Assembly (NCBI RefSeq): GCF_000374005.1
Contig: NZ_KB893157.1
Location: forward strand, 189,950-253,949
Reading direction: 5' to 3'
Length of the DNA: 64,000 nucleotides
Source: Kiloniella laminariae DSM 19542
GTDB lineage: Bacteria; Pseudomonadota; Alphaproteobacteria; Kiloniellales; Kiloniellaceae
The stretch's first letter is position 1, and each line of letters begins with the position of its first letter. Positions 7,608 through 16,830 of this stretch are shown piece by piece. The notes under the pieces were generated by a model that saw nothing but the letters and a program-made list of their open reading frames with translations, ran no database searches and was not told the origin of the DNA. Both the position numbers and the translations under genes were made by a program.

Positions 7608-8924
7608 ATGTTTAAAGCAGGAGTCTGTGCGGTTACAGGTGCGGTGTTGGCCACATTTCTGGCGGGTCAAGCCGACGCAGCTACGAAACTTACCATCGCA
7701 ACAGTGAACAACGGCGATATGGTTCGCATGCAGAAGCTGGCTGATGATTTTACAACCAAGAACCCTGATATCGAGCTGGAGTGGGTAACACTGGAAGAAA
7801 ATATCCTGCGCCAGCGGGTGACAACTGATATCGCGACCAAGGGTGGTCAGTACGACGTTATGACAATCGGAACTTATGAAGTTCCGATCTGGGGTGAAAA
7901 GGGCTGGCTGGTTTCCCTGAATGATCTGCCGAGTTCTTATGATGTTGATGATCTGTTGCCCGCAATCCGGGGGGGGCTGACCGTCAATGATCAGCTCTAT
8001 GCTTCGCCGTTCTATGGCGAAAGTTCCATGGTGATGTACCGCAAGGACCTGATGGCCAAGGCCGGGATGGAGATGCCAAAAGCACCAACCTGGGATTTCA
8101 TTGGCAAGGCTGCACGGGCCATGACCGATAAAGAAAATGAAATTTATGGTGTATGCCTGAGGGGCAAGGCTGGCTGGGGGGAAAACATGGCTTTCCTTAC
8201 TGCCATGTCCAATTCCTTTGGCGCGAAGTGGTTCGATATGGACTGGAAACCCCAGTTCACAGGCGAGGCCTGGAAAAAGACGCTGGGCTTCTATATCGAC
8301 CTGATGAATGATGCCGGCCCTCCAGGAGCATCTTCCAACGGCTTTAACGAAAACCTGGCTTTGTTTCAGTCCGGCAAATGTGGAATGTGGATCGATGCGA
8401 CTGTCGCGGCTTCGTTTGTAACCAATCCGAAAGACAGCAAAGTTGCTGATGAGGTTGGTTTTGCTCTGGCACCCGATGCGGGACTTGGGAAACGCGGCAA
8501 CTGGCTCTGGGCCTGGAGCCTTGGCATTCCTGCTGGCTCGCAGAAAACGGATGAAGCCAAGAAATTTGTCTCCTGGGCAACATCGAAAGAATACCTGGCT
8601 CTGGTGGCATCCGAGGAAGGCTGGGCCAACGTCCCACCGGGCACACGTACATCCCTGTATGAAAATCCGGAGTACGCAAAAGTACATTTTGCACAGATGA
8701 CAATTGACAGTATTAACGCGGCAGACCCGACCAAACCCACTGTTGATCCTGTTCCCTATGTCGGGGTGCAGTTTGTGGCCATCCCTGAATTCCAGGGAAT
8801 TGCGACTTCAGTCGGGCAGCAGTTTTCTGCGGCGCTTGCAGGTGCTATGAGTGTGGATGAGGCGCTGGAAAGCGCGCAAGCTCTGACAGAGCGGTCAATG
8901 AAGAAGGCCGGCTATATAAAATAG
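7608..8924 (+). CDS. smoE: Polyol ABC transporter, periplasmic binding protein
   Basis: 438 residues, extracellular solute-binding protein family 1. The signal peptide ends near residue 24 (GQADA-ATK). The mature start TKLTIATVNNGDMVRMQKLADDF is typical of SmoE/MtlE-type sorbitol/mannitol binders. ATG 7608 with AGGGAG upstream is chosen over an upstream in-frame codon because only it gives a clean signal peptide. It would deliver polyol to SmoFGK and heads a seven-gene operon whose order matches the Rhodobacter smo/mtl operon. A strong hairpin follows the gene. Confidence 0.88.
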   Translation: MFKAGVCAVTGAVLATFLAGQADAATKLTIATVNNGDMVRMQKLADDFTTKNPDIELEWVTLEENILRQRVTTDIATKGGQYDVMTIGTYEVPIWGEKGWLVSLNDLPSSYDVDDLLPAIRGGLTVNDQLYASPFYGESSMVMYRKDLMAKAGMEMPKAPTWDFIGKAARAMTDKENEIYGVCLRGKAGWGENMAFLTAMSNSFGAKWFDMDWKPQFTGEAWKKTLGFYIDLMNDAGPPGASSNGFNENLALFQSGKCGMWIDATVAASFVTNPKDSKVADEVGFALAPDAGLGKRGNWLWAWSLGIPAGSQKTDEAKKFVSWATSKEYLALVASEEGWANVPPGTRTSLYENPEYAKVHFAQMTIDSINAADPTKPTVDPVPYVGVQFVAIPEFQGIATSVGQQFSAALAGAMSVDEALESAQALTERSMKKAGYIK

Positions 8925-8936
8925 TCTATCCTTATC

Positions 8937-8966
8937 GTGGGGGCGGTTTTACTTAACCGTCCCCAC
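8937..8966 (+). terminator. Hairpin between smoE and smoF (partial terminator or mRNA stabiliser)
   Basis: 12-base arms, GTGGGGGCGGTT (8937-8948) pairing with AACCGTCCCCAC (8955-8966) with one G-U pair and a 6-base loop, starting 13 bases after the smoE stop. No T-run follows. Such hairpins protect or attenuate so that binding protein exceeds membrane subunits. Confidence 0.65.
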
Positions 8967-8994
8967 CTACCTCTTGACCCGAATTTGGGAGCAC

Positions 8995-9870
8995 ATGATG
9001 GCCACAGACCATTCCCGTATTGCGGCTCGATTAATGATCTCTCCAGCAGTGCTGCTTCTGCTCGGCTGGATGGTCGTGCCTCTGTCCATGACGATCTATT
9101 TTTCTTTTCTCAGTTACAATTTGTTGTCACCGGGAACTGAAGAGTGGATTGGGCTGGTAAACTATGAGTTTTTCCTGACAGACCCGGCCTTTTTTGCAGC
9201 ACTTGGTAATACATTGCTGCTTGTCGGTGGTGTTCTGCTGATCACTATTGTCGGTGGTGTCGGGTTAGCTCTGCTTCTTGACCAGCCGATGTGGGGGCAG
9301 GGGATTGTGCGCATTTTGATGATCGCTCCGTTCTTTGTGATGCCAACGGTTTCAGCGCTGGTGTGGAAAAACATGTTCATGAATCCTGTGAACGGACTGT
9401 TTGCCCATCTTGCCAAGTTTCTCGGGGTTGCCCCGTTTGATTTCCTTGCGCATGCGCCGTTGTTTTCAGTCGTCATCATTGTGGCCTGGCAGTGGTTACC
9501 CTTTTCCACGCTGATCCTCCTGACTGCAATGCAGTCGCTGGATCAGGAACAGCTTGAAGCGGCCAAGATGGATGGAGCAAAGAAATTCCGGCGTTTTTTT
9601 CATATTGTGCTGCCGCATCTCTCACGGGCGATCACGGTTGTTATTCTTATTCAGACGATCTTTCTGCTGTCGATCTTTGCCGAAATCCTGGTCACGACCA
9701 ATGGAGGACCTGGCTATGCATCTACAAACATCACCTATCTGGTGTATGCGCAATCGCTGTTGCAATTCGATGTCGGCGGTGGATCAGCAGGCGGCATTAT
9801 TGCGGTCATCCTCGCCAATATTGTTGCGGTCTTCCTGATGCGCATGATTGGCAAGAATCTGGAGGCTTAA
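8995..9870 (+). CDS. smoF: Polyol ABC transporter permease (SmoF/MtlF type)
   Basis: 291 residues, inner-membrane MalF-type permease with six hydrophobic segments. The coupling helix has the EAA-like motif EQLEAAKMDGAKKFRRFFHIVLP near residue 185, which contacts the ATPase SmoK. GGGAG sits 3 bases before the ATG-ATG start at 8995/8998; an upstream in-frame TTG at 8974 lacks support. It pairs with the next gene to form the membrane channel. Confidence 0.9.
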   Translation: MMATDHSRIAARLMISPAVLLLLGWMVVPLSMTIYFSFLSYNLLSPGTEEWIGLVNYEFFLTDPAFFAALGNTLLLVGGVLLITIVGGVGLALLLDQPMWGQGIVRILMIAPFFVMPTVSALVWKNMFMNPVNGLFAHLAKFLGVAPFDFLAHAPLFSVVIIVAWQWLPFSTLILLTAMQSLDQEQLEAAKMDGAKKFRRFFHIVLPHLSRAITVVILIQTIFLLSIFAEILVTTNGGPGYASTNITYLVYAQSLLQFDVGGGSAGGIIAVILANIVAVFLMRMIGKNLEA

Positions 9871-9873
9871 GAT

Positions 9874-10704
9874 ATGCAAACAGCACTCTTTGACCATAAA
9901 AAAGCTTTGGTAACAGTTTGTGCCTGGGCTATTGGTCTGGCCATTTTCTTTCCGATTTTGTGGACCATCTTGACAGGTTTCAAAACCGAGGCCGATGCCA
10001 TTGCGTCTCCGCCTTTATTTATGGGATTCGACTGGACCCTGGAAAATTATAACGAGGTTCTCGAGCGCTCAAACTATTTTCGCCACTTTATGAACTCGGT
10101 GGTGATTTCGGTCGGCTCCACCCTTCTCGGGCTTTTGATCGCGATCCCGGCTGCCTGGGCTATGGCCTTTGTGCCAGCCAAGCACACCAAAGACATTTTG
10201 ATGTGGATGCTCTCAACCAAGATGCTTCCACCGGTGGGGGTTCTGATCCCGATTTATCTGATGTTTCGGGATGGTGGATTACTGGATACCCGTTCGGGGC
10301 TGGTGCTGGTGCTGACAATGATCAACCTGCCGATCATCATCTGGATGCTCTACACCTACTTCAAGGAAATACCTGGTGAAATTCTTGAAGCTGCGCGGAT
10401 GGATGGGGCGACCCTCTGGTCCGAGATTGTCTATGTCCTGACACCAATGGCCGTTCCCGGAATTGCCTCAACCTTGTTACTGAATGTGATCTTGGCCTGG
10501 AACGAAGCGTTTTGGACATTGAACCTGACGGCAGCGGAGGCTGCGCCTTTGACCGCCTTTATCGCAAGTTATTCCAGCCCTGAGGGACTGTTTTACGCAA
10601 AACTTTCTGCTGCCTCGACCATGGCGATCGCACCCATTCTGATTATGGGCTGGTTTAGCCAGAAACAATTGGTTCGCGGTCTTACCTTTGGCGCAGTGAA
10701 ATAG
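9874..10704 (+). CDS. smoG: Polyol ABC transporter permease (SmoG/MtlG type)
   Basis: 276 residues, MalG-type permease with six membrane segments and the EAA-like loop GEILEAARMDGATLWSEIVYVLTP. It begins 3 bases after smoF, whose last codons supply the GGAGG ribosome site, so the two are translationally linked. The FKTEADAIASPP segment after the first helix is characteristic of the SmoG/MtlG branch. Confidence 0.9.
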   Translation: MQTALFDHKKALVTVCAWAIGLAIFFPILWTILTGFKTEADAIASPPLFMGFDWTLENYNEVLERSNYFRHFMNSVVISVGSTLLGLLIAIPAAWAMAFVPAKHTKDILMWMLSTKMLPPVGVLIPIYLMFRDGGLLDTRSGLVLVLTMINLPIIIWMLYTYFKEIPGEILEAARMDGATLWSEIVYVLTPMAVPGIASTLLLNVILAWNEAFWTLNLTAAEAAPLTAFIASYSSPEGLFYAKLSAASTMAIAPILIMGWFSQKQLVRGLTFGAVK

Positions 10705-10713
10705 GAACGGATT

Positions 10714-11715
10714 ATGGGAAGCATTAAACTTGAAAACGTGACCAAAAGCTTTGGTGACGTGGCCGTTATTCCGCCCTTGAACCTCGAAATTAACGAGGGC
10801 GAATTTGTCGTCTTTGTCGGGCCTTCAGGCTGTGGAAAATCGACCTTGCTCCGCCTTATTGCCGGGCTGGAGGATGTATCGTCGGGTAACATTTATATTG
10901 ATGGCGCGGATGCGACTGGTATTCGCCCCGCCCGGCGGGGTTTGGCAATGGTTTTCCAGTCCTATGCGCTCTATCCGCATATGTCGGTACGCAATAATAT
11001 TGCTTTTCCCCTGAAAATGGCAGGAATGGCTGCTGCAGAAATTGACCGTAAAGTCATGGGGGCGGCCGAGGTCCTGAACCTTACCGATTATCTCAAACGT
11101 CGCCCGGGGCAACTTTCCGGGGGGCAGAGACAGCGTGTTGCGATTGGTCGGGCGATCGTCCGGGAGCCAAAGGCATTTCTGTTTGATGAACCGCTATCCA
11201 ATCTCGATGCTGCTTTGCGGGTCAACATGCGGCTGGAAATTTCGGAACTTCACCAAAAGCTGAAAACAACCATGGTCTATGTGACGCATGACCAGATCGA
11301 AGCCATGACCATGGCCGACAAGATTGTTGTTTTGCGCAAAGGTGTTATCGAACAGGTCGGCACACCGCTTGAACTTTATCGCAACCCGGCGAACTTGTTT
11401 GTTGCCAGTTTTATTGGCTCCCCCAAAATGAACTTCCTGAAGGGAAAGGAAGCGGCCAGGCATGATGCGCACACCATCGGTATCCGCCCCGAGCATCTGT
11501 CGATATCGCGACAGGAGGGCTTGTGGAAAGGTACAGTGGGCGTTGCCGAGCATCTGGGGTCAGACACTTTCCTCTATGTCACTTTGGCAGATGGAAGCCA
11601 GGTGACCGTCCGAGCGGCAGGGGAAGTCGAGCTTTCTCATGGTGACAGTGTTTATATTTCAGCTGAGACGGACAGGATTTACCGTTTTGGCCCTGATGGG
11701 CTCGCCCTTAAATGA
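10714..11715 (+). CDS. smoK: Polyol ABC transporter ATPase (SmoK/MtlK-transport type)
   Basis: 333 residues, CUT1-family ATPase. Walker [14 protein letters not shown] (near residue 37), Q-loop [15 protein letters not shown], signature [15 protein letters not shown], Walker [13 protein letters not shown] and switch VTHDQIEAM are all intact. The C-terminal TOBE/regulatory domain (from about 240) is present, slightly shorter than in MalK. It powers SmoEFG. The stop overlaps the smoS start by 4 bases (ATGA). Confidence 0.93.
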   Translation: MGSIKLENVTKSFGDVAVIPPLNLEINEGEFVVFVGPSGCGKSTLLRLIAGLEDVSSGNIYIDGADATGIRPARRGLAMVFQSYALYPHMSVRNNIAFPLKMAGMAAAEIDRKVMGAAEVLNLTDYLKRRPGQLSGGQRQRVAIGRAIVREPKAFLFDEPLSNLDAALRVNMRLEISELHQKLKTTMVYVTHDQIEAMTMADKIVVLRKGVIEQVGTPLELYRNPANLFVASFIGSPKMNFLKGKEAARHDAHTIGIRPEHLSISRQEGLWKGTVGVAEHLGSDTFLYVTLADGSQVTVRAAGEVELSHGDSVYISAETDRIYRFGPDGLALK

Positions 11716-12485
11716 AGCGCCTGGATGGTAAGTCTGCCCTGATTACAGGGGCAGCGCGGGGGATTGGCAAGGCTTTTGCCAAAGCCTATCTGCGCGAGGG
11801 CGCCAGTGTCGGGATTGCGGATATTGACTTTCCCAAAGCACAGGCAACGGCAAAGGAGCTGGGAGAAGGCGCTTTTGCCCTCGCGCTTGATGTGACGGAT
11901 CAGGTCTCGATTCAGACAGCTGTCGATGAAATGGTTCATCAATGTGGAGGCATTGATATCCTGATCAATAACGCCGCCGTATTCGATCTGGCTCCTTTCA
12001 CCGAGATTTCCTTGTCTAGTTACGAGCGCCTGTTCTCGATCAATGTCCAGGGCACGCTTTTTACCATGCAGGCTGTTGCAAAGGTCATGATTGAGCAGGG
12101 ACGTGGAGGAAAGATCATTAATATGGCCAGTCAGGCCGGCCGCAGAGGTGAGGCACTGGTTGCCGTTTATTGTGCCAGCAAAGCCGCCGTTATCAGTCTG
12201 ACGCAATCAGCGGGTCTAAATCTGATCCGGCATGGCATTCATGTGAATGCGATTTCTCCGGGAGTTGTCGATGGAGAGCACTGGGATCAGGTTGATGCTT
12301 TATTTGCGAAATATGAAGAGCGGTTACCCGGGGAAAAGAAACAGCTTGCCGGGGCCGGGGTCCCGTATGGCCGCATGGGGACCGCCGAGGATTTGACAGG
12401 GATGGCGGTTTTCCTTGCCAGTACTGAAAGTGATTATGTCGTGGCTCAGACTTATAACGTCGATGGCGGGAACTGGATGAGTTGA
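11712..12485 (+). CDS. smoS: Short-chain polyol dehydrogenase (sorbitol/L-iditol type)
   Basis: 257 residues, classical SDR. NAD-binding [15 protein letters not shown], structural NNAA, catalytic Ser in INMASQAG and YxxxK in VYCASKAAV are all intact. In the homologous Rhodobacter operon SmoS oxidises D-sorbitol to D-fructose and galactitol to tagatose. That role is inferred here from operon position. It overlaps smoK by 4 bases and ends 2 bases before the mtlK start. Confidence 0.88.
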   Translation: MKRLDGKSALITGAARGIGKAFAKAYLREGASVGIADIDFPKAQATAKELGEGAFALALDVTDQVSIQTAVDEMVHQCGGIDILINNAAVFDLAPFTEISLSSYERLFSINVQGTLFTMQAVAKVMIEQGRGGKIINMASQAGRRGEALVAVYCASKAAVISLTQSAGLNLIRHGIHVNAISPGVVDGEHWDQVDALFAKYEERLPGEKKQLAGAGVPYGRMGTAEDLTGMAVFLASTESDYVVAQTYNVDGGNWMS

Positions 12486-12487
12486 TT

Positions 12488-13963
12488 ATGTCCATCAAAC
12501 TGAATTTGAATAATCTTATGGATTTGTCTCGCAATATTTCTGTCCCGCAATATAACCAGGGTGCGATCAGCCCGGGCATTGTGCATATCGGTGTGGGAAA
12601 CTTTCATCGTGCCCATCAGGCCGTATATTTAAACCGCCTTTTTAACCGGGGCCTGGATCATGACTGGGGCATCGTTGGTGCCGGGGTCATGCCAAGCGAT
12701 GGACTGATGCGTGAGCGCCTTGAAAAGCAGGATTGGTTGAGCACCATTGTCGAGCTGGACCCGGATGGTTATACGGCGAGTGTCTGCGGTTCGATGATCG
12801 GTTTTGCCGAGGTTTCTGCTGAGGGTATCATCGGCTGGTTGACGAAACCCGAAATTCGCATTGTTTCCCTGACCGTGACGGAGGGAGGATATTTCCTTGA
12901 TCCCAAAACCGGAGGCTTTGATGCAGGACATCCGCTGATCCAGGAGGATATTGCGATGCCCGATAGTCCAAAGACGGTTTTCGGGAGTATTGTCGTTGCG
13001 CTGAAAAGGCGTAAAGCATTGGGGTATGAACCTTTCACTGTAATGTCGTGTGACAACGTGCCGGAAAATGGCACTGTTGCCAAACGAGCCGTGTTGGGGG
13101 TTGCAACGTTAATGGCGCCAGAGCTCGTTGACTGGATTACCACTTCCGTGGCTTTCCCCAATTCCATGGTGGACTGTATTACTCCCGCGACAGGGGAGCG
13201 TGAGCGGAATATCGCAATGGAACATTTTGGTGTCGAGGATGCCTCTGTTGTTGTCTGCGAACCCTTTCGACAATGGGTTCTTGAAGACAACTTCCCGCAA
13301 GGTCGCCCCCGACTTGAGGATGTCGGGGTTGAATTTGTTCAGGATGTGACACCGTTTGAACTGATGAAATTGCGTATTCTGAACGGGGGGCATGCCGCTA
13401 TTGCCTATGCTTCTGCCTTGCTGGGGTATGAATATGCTCACGAGGCGATGCGGGTGCCGTTGATTCAGGCTTTTCTCAATAAACTTGAACAGGATGAAAT
13501 CATTCCGACTGTCCCGCCGGTACCAGGCGTGGATTTCCATTCCTATCTGAAGCAAACCATGATGCGGTTTTCCAATGCACAGATCGGCGACAGGATTTCC
13601 CGCCTTTGTCTTGACGGGTCCAACCGTCAACCCAAGTTTATTTTTCCAACAATAATAGACAGATTGACACAGGGGCTCTCAATTAAGGGGTTGGCATTGG
13701 AAGTTGCCTTGTGGTGTCGTTATTGTACCGGGATTGACGAAGCGGGGCGGCCACTTGTTGTTGAGGACGAAAATGCGGAACGTCTTCGGGAAAAAGCATG
13801 CCTGGCTCAATCTGATCCCACGGCCTTTATTGGTATGGCAGATATTTTTGGCGCCCTTTCAACCGATCCGGTCTTTGCCAGGGAGTTTTCGGAGGTGCTG
13901 GGTTCTCTTTGGAAAAATGGTACGGCCTTTACCTTGACGCGCTATGTAAACGGGAGCACGTGA
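12488..13963 (+). CDS. mtlK: Mannitol 2-dehydrogenase (long-chain polyol dehydrogenase)
   Basis: 491 residues, polyol-specific long-chain dehydrogenase/reductase that oxidises D-mannitol (and often arabitol or sorbitol) to the 2-keto sugar with NAD. The N-terminal nucleotide-binding start IVHIGVGNFHRAHQAVY and the catalytic Lys-Asn-His block KLRILNGGHAAIAYA are present. Length is normal for the family. ATG 12488 is used; the upstream TTG at 12482 overlaps the smoS stop. The stop codon overlaps the kinase start (TGATG). Confidence 0.93.
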   Translation: MSIKLNLNNLMDLSRNISVPQYNQGAISPGIVHIGVGNFHRAHQAVYLNRLFNRGLDHDWGIVGAGVMPSDGLMRERLEKQDWLSTIVELDPDGYTASVCGSMIGFAEVSAEGIIGWLTKPEIRIVSLTVTEGGYFLDPKTGGFDAGHPLIQEDIAMPDSPKTVFGSIVVALKRRKALGYEPFTVMSCDNVPENGTVAKRAVLGVATLMAPELVDWITTSVAFPNSMVDCITPATGERERNIAMEHFGVEDASVVVCEPFRQWVLEDNFPQGRPRLEDVGVEFVQDVTPFELMKLRILNGGHAAIAYASALLGYEYAHEAMRVPLIQAFLNKLEQDEIIPTVPPVPGVDFHSYLKQTMMRFSNAQIGDRISRLCLDGSNRQPKFIFPTIIDRLTQGLSIKGLALEVALWCRYCTGIDEAGRPLVVEDENAERLREKACLAQSDPTAFIGMADIFGALSTDPVFAREFSEVLGSLWKNGTAFTLTRYVNGST

Positions 13964-14886
13964 TGATTGTTTGTTGCGGCGAAGCTTTGATCGATATGCT
14001 GCCTCGCAAAATTGAAGATGATCGTGATGCTTTTATCCCCGTTCCCGGCGGTGCGATTTACAATACCGCGGTTGCATTGGGGCGTTTAGGCGAGAAGGCT
14101 GGTTTTTTTTCAGGGATATCTACCGACGCATTGGGGCAACAGCTTGTTGCCCATCTCGAGGCGAGCGGGGTTCATACTGCTTATTGTGTGCGCAGTCCCA
14201 AAGCGACCACACTTGCTGTTGTGACGCTTGCTGACGGCCATGCGCAGTACAGTTTCTATGATGAGAACACGGCGGGCCGAATGCTGGATGTAGATGCGTT
14301 GCCGAATTTGTCCGAAGCGGTTCAGGCTCTGCATTTTGGCGGCATCAGTTTAATTCCCGAACCCTGCGGATCAAGCTATGAAGAGCTTATGCGGCGGGCA
14401 TATGAAGCTGTGGTCATATCCTTTGATCCCAATATTCGCCCCGGGTTTGTTGTGGATGAAGCAGCTTACCGGGCACGTTTGTGCCGTATGCTGGCGATGA
14501 GCGACATCATCAAGGTTTCAGAGGAAGATCTCGCCTGGATGGAACCGGGAAGCCATTTTGAGCAAAGCGCCCGAAATTGGATCGAAGGAGGAGCGGCCAT
14601 TGTAACCCTGACCAGGGGTGGGGGAGGGGCGCGTTCTATTACCAAAACCACTGATGTGGAGATTGCTGCCAAGCCGGTTACCGTTATTGATACTGTCGGG
14701 GCTGGTGATACTTTCAATGCAGGCTTTCTGGCAAGTCTTCGGGGGCGTGATCTTTTAACAAAAGAGAAAATCCGGACTATCAGCAGTGCTGATTTGAAGG
14801 CTGCCCTGGAGTACGGCGCAGGGGTAGCGGCCTACACCGTTGGTCAGGTTGGTGCCAACCCACCATGGAAACACCAAATAATCTGA
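13963..14886 (+). CDS. PfkB-family carbohydrate kinase, probable fructokinase
   Basis: 307 residues, ribokinase/PfkB fold. The N-terminal VCCGEALIDMLP and PGGAIYNTAVALGRLG bind sugar. The C-terminal VDTVGAGDTFNAGFLASL carries the catalytic Asp and anion hole. As last gene of the polyol operon it should phosphorylate the fructose made by SmoS and MtlK, as MtlZ does in related operons. Start ATG 13963 overlaps the mtlK stop; an in-frame upstream ATG at 13909 lies inside mtlK and is unlikely. Confidence 0.88.
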   Translation: MIVCCGEALIDMLPRKIEDDRDAFIPVPGGAIYNTAVALGRLGEKAGFFSGISTDALGQQLVAHLEASGVHTAYCVRSPKATTLAVVTLADGHAQYSFYDENTAGRMLDVDALPNLSEAVQALHFGGISLIPEPCGSSYEELMRRAYEAVVISFDPNIRPGFVVDEAAYRARLCRMLAMSDIIKVSEEDLAWMEPGSHFEQSARNWIEGGAAIVTLTRGGGGARSITKTTDVEIAAKPVTVIDTVGAGDTFNAGFLASLRGRDLLTKEKIRTISSADLKAALEYGAGVAAYTVGQVGANPPWKHQII

Positions 14887-14897
14887 CTTTTGGACGA

Positions 14898-15851
14898 TTA
14901 TGAACGGTTTCTCTTTTGATCCCAAGAAGGCTGCCTGAGCCGCCGCCATAGCCGCCCGTCAATGGCGGCAAGACCTGCACCGATGAAAGTCATACCGATC
15001 AGGTGTTTGGCGAGAATGGCTTCGCCCAGAAACAGAACACCAAGCAGGATGGCACTGACGGGGATAAGGAATGTTACCAGAACAAGGTTGGTGGCCCCGG
15101 CGCGGGCAAGGAGCTGAAAATAAAGGATGTAGGCCAGAGCCGTCGAGAGCAGGGCGATGCCAACAAGGGACGCCAGAGCTTCTGTGCTTGGCTGTGGCAA
15201 GGTCCAGGGCTGGTCGATATAGAGCATCATCGGCAATAACAGAATGCTCGAAGCCGTGACCTGGCCTGTGGCCGTTGCGATGGGGGAGACTTTGAGCTTT
15301 TTGAATCGTCGGCCATAAATCCCGGCAAAGCCGTAGGAAATGGCAGCGGCGAGGATGGCGAGCTGGGCCAGAAGATTGAGGCCAAGATCCTGAAAAATGT
15401 CTGTACCAATCAACACAGATACCCCGGCGAAGCCGAGCAGAACCCCAATTGCTCGTGAGGGGGTGAGCTTTTCATCGCTGGTGCAAAGATGCGCAATCAG
15501 CGCCGTGAAAAGAGGGGTAGTGGCGTTGAGGATAGAGGCAACACCGGAAGCAACATGGATCTGTCCCCAGACGATCAGGGTAAAGGGCAGAACATTGTTC
15601 AGCAGACCCATGACAAAAAATGCCCGCCAGACGCTTAAGTCGCGGGGCATTTTCTGCCCAATAATCCGAAGTGCGATAAACAGGGCGATGGCTGCAAGAG
15701 CGACACGGCAGACAACAACGGTCAGGGGCGGAAGTTCCTGAACTGCGACACCATTGAAAAAGAATGAACCGCCCCAGAGCAGAGAGAGCGCGATCAGCAT
15801 AATCCATTCAACAGTCGTCATTGTATGGATGGTTTGGGGTGTCGGTGCCAT
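14898..15851 (-). CDS. DMT-superfamily transporter (EamA type)
   Basis: 317 residues with ten predicted membrane segments in two EamA repeats; ALSLLWGGSFFFNGVAV opens the first. Such carriers move amino acids, amines or metabolites, usually outward. AAGGA lies 6 bases before ATG 15851. It is the third gene, after a 129-base gap, downstream of the aminotransferase and BKACE genes on the same strand, so it may belong to that unit. It converges on the fructokinase gene. Confidence 0.85.
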   Translation of the reverse strand: MAPTPQTIHTMTTVEWIMLIALSLLWGGSFFFNGVAVQELPPLTVVVCRVALAAIALFIALRIIGQKMPRDLSVWRAFFVMGLLNNVLPFTLIVWGQIHVASGVASILNATTPLFTALIAHLCTSDEKLTPSRAIGVLLGFAGVSVLIGTDIFQDLGLNLLAQLAILAAAISYGFAGIYGRRFKKLKVSPIATATGQVTASSILLLPMMLYIDQPWTLPQPSTEALASLVGIALLSTALAYILYFQLLARAGATNLVLVTFLIPVSAILLGVLFLGEAILAKHLIGMTFIGAGLAAIDGRLWRRLRQPSWDQKRNRS

Positions 15852-15980
15852 GAAATTCCTTTGGTCGGATGCAATCAGGTGAGTGTGCCTGATTTTTCAG
15901 CAGTTGCACCCTGTTTCTTGCTTTTCTACTTAAGGGTGCGTCACTTGATATGGCTCCGGGAGGTCAAGTTTGGACGAGAG

Positions 15981-16814
15981 CTAGGGAGACAAGATGCCAA
16001 GCAGGCTTCGGGCTATGGTGGCAGAGGCCACGGCTTTTCCGTTGTCGAGGAGTTCTTGTCGGGCCTGGGCAATAAGCTCTGACGTTGTTGAAGCCTGTTT
16101 TCCGTTGCGGAGCTGGCTGTTGTTTTCAAAGCCAATTCGGGCATGCCCATTGCTCATGAAAGCCCTGCTCATGCACTCGGCCTCGAGATGACCAAAGGCA
16201 CAGACAAACCAGGGGCCTGGTTCGAAGAATTTTTGCTCCTGCTGTATTTCAAGGAAGGGATCTATCTCATCAGGTTGTCCGAGATTGTCGCTGGCATAAC
16301 GACCAAGGACAAAGAGCAGGGAAGGGCGGTGGGCTGGAATCAAACCGAGCCGGACGAGTTCTATAAAGCGCTTGAAATCGGTCTGGTCATAGAGAATGTG
16401 TTGCAGATGTATCCCCGCTTCTCTGGCCCAGTGGTAAAAGGCTGACCCGCTTTTTTCTCCCTCGGGAGGCATCATTTCGCGCAGGGCCACACTGACGGCT
16501 TCGGGCTCCGTGGCTTTCACACAGTTGATCTGGGCTTGTTGGCTGTAGCGACCGACGGCTTCAGTGGTGATCTGCACCAGCAGGTCTGATCCGGAATCCT
16601 GATTTATGCCCTTGATAACTTCCCGATAGAGCCCCGCGTCAAGGACATGTTCCTGCTTGCTATTTCTAACATGGAGATGTGCCATGGCGGCGCCGGCCTT
16701 CTGACAGGCGAGAGCCTCGGCGATGATTTGCTCGACAGTCACGGGCAGGGAGGGGTGATCAGCTCTGGTTTTTCGCGCGCCGTTAGGCGCTGCCATGAGA
16801 ATGGTCGGGGACAT
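15981..16814 (-). CDS. BKACE family beta-keto acid cleavage enzyme (DUF849)
   Basis: 277 residues, TIM-barrel zinc enzyme. Family members cleave a beta-keto acid with acetyl-CoA to acetoacetate and a new CoA ester. The metal-binding HLHVRN (His46, His48, Arg50) matches the 3-keto-5-aminohexanoate cleavage enzyme, and IGFENN supplies the downstream Glu. It starts 16 bases after the aminotransferase stop, so the two are co-transcribed. This suggests the aminotransferase makes a beta-keto acid that BKACE then splits. The natural substrate is open; the family covers many beta-keto acids. Confidence 0.88.
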   Translation of the reverse strand: MSPTILMAAPNGARKTRADHPSLPVTVEQIIAEALACQKAGAAMAHLHVRNSKQEHVLDAGLYREVIKGINQDSGSDLLVQITTEAVGRYSQQAQINCVKATEPEAVSVALREMMPPEGEKSGSAFYHWAREAGIHLQHILYDQTDFKRFIELVRLGLIPAHRPSLLFVLGRYASDNLGQPDEIDPFLEIQQEQKFFEPGPWFVCAFGHLEAECMSRAFMSNGHARIGFENNSQLRNGKQASTTSELIAQARQELLDNGKAVASATIARSLLGILSP

Positions 16815-16830
16815 GATCTATTCTTTCGCT

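Noticed and set aside
7593-8687. Long open frame on the minus strand (364 codons)
   Set aside because: Lies wholly opposite smoE, is Cys/His-rich without any domain pattern, and smoE has signal peptide, family signature and ribosome site.
14898-15851. Idea that the DMT transporter exports sulfite from xsc activity
   Set aside because: Sulfite exporters known near xsc are TauE/TauZ-type; this is an ordinary EamA protein far from xsc.
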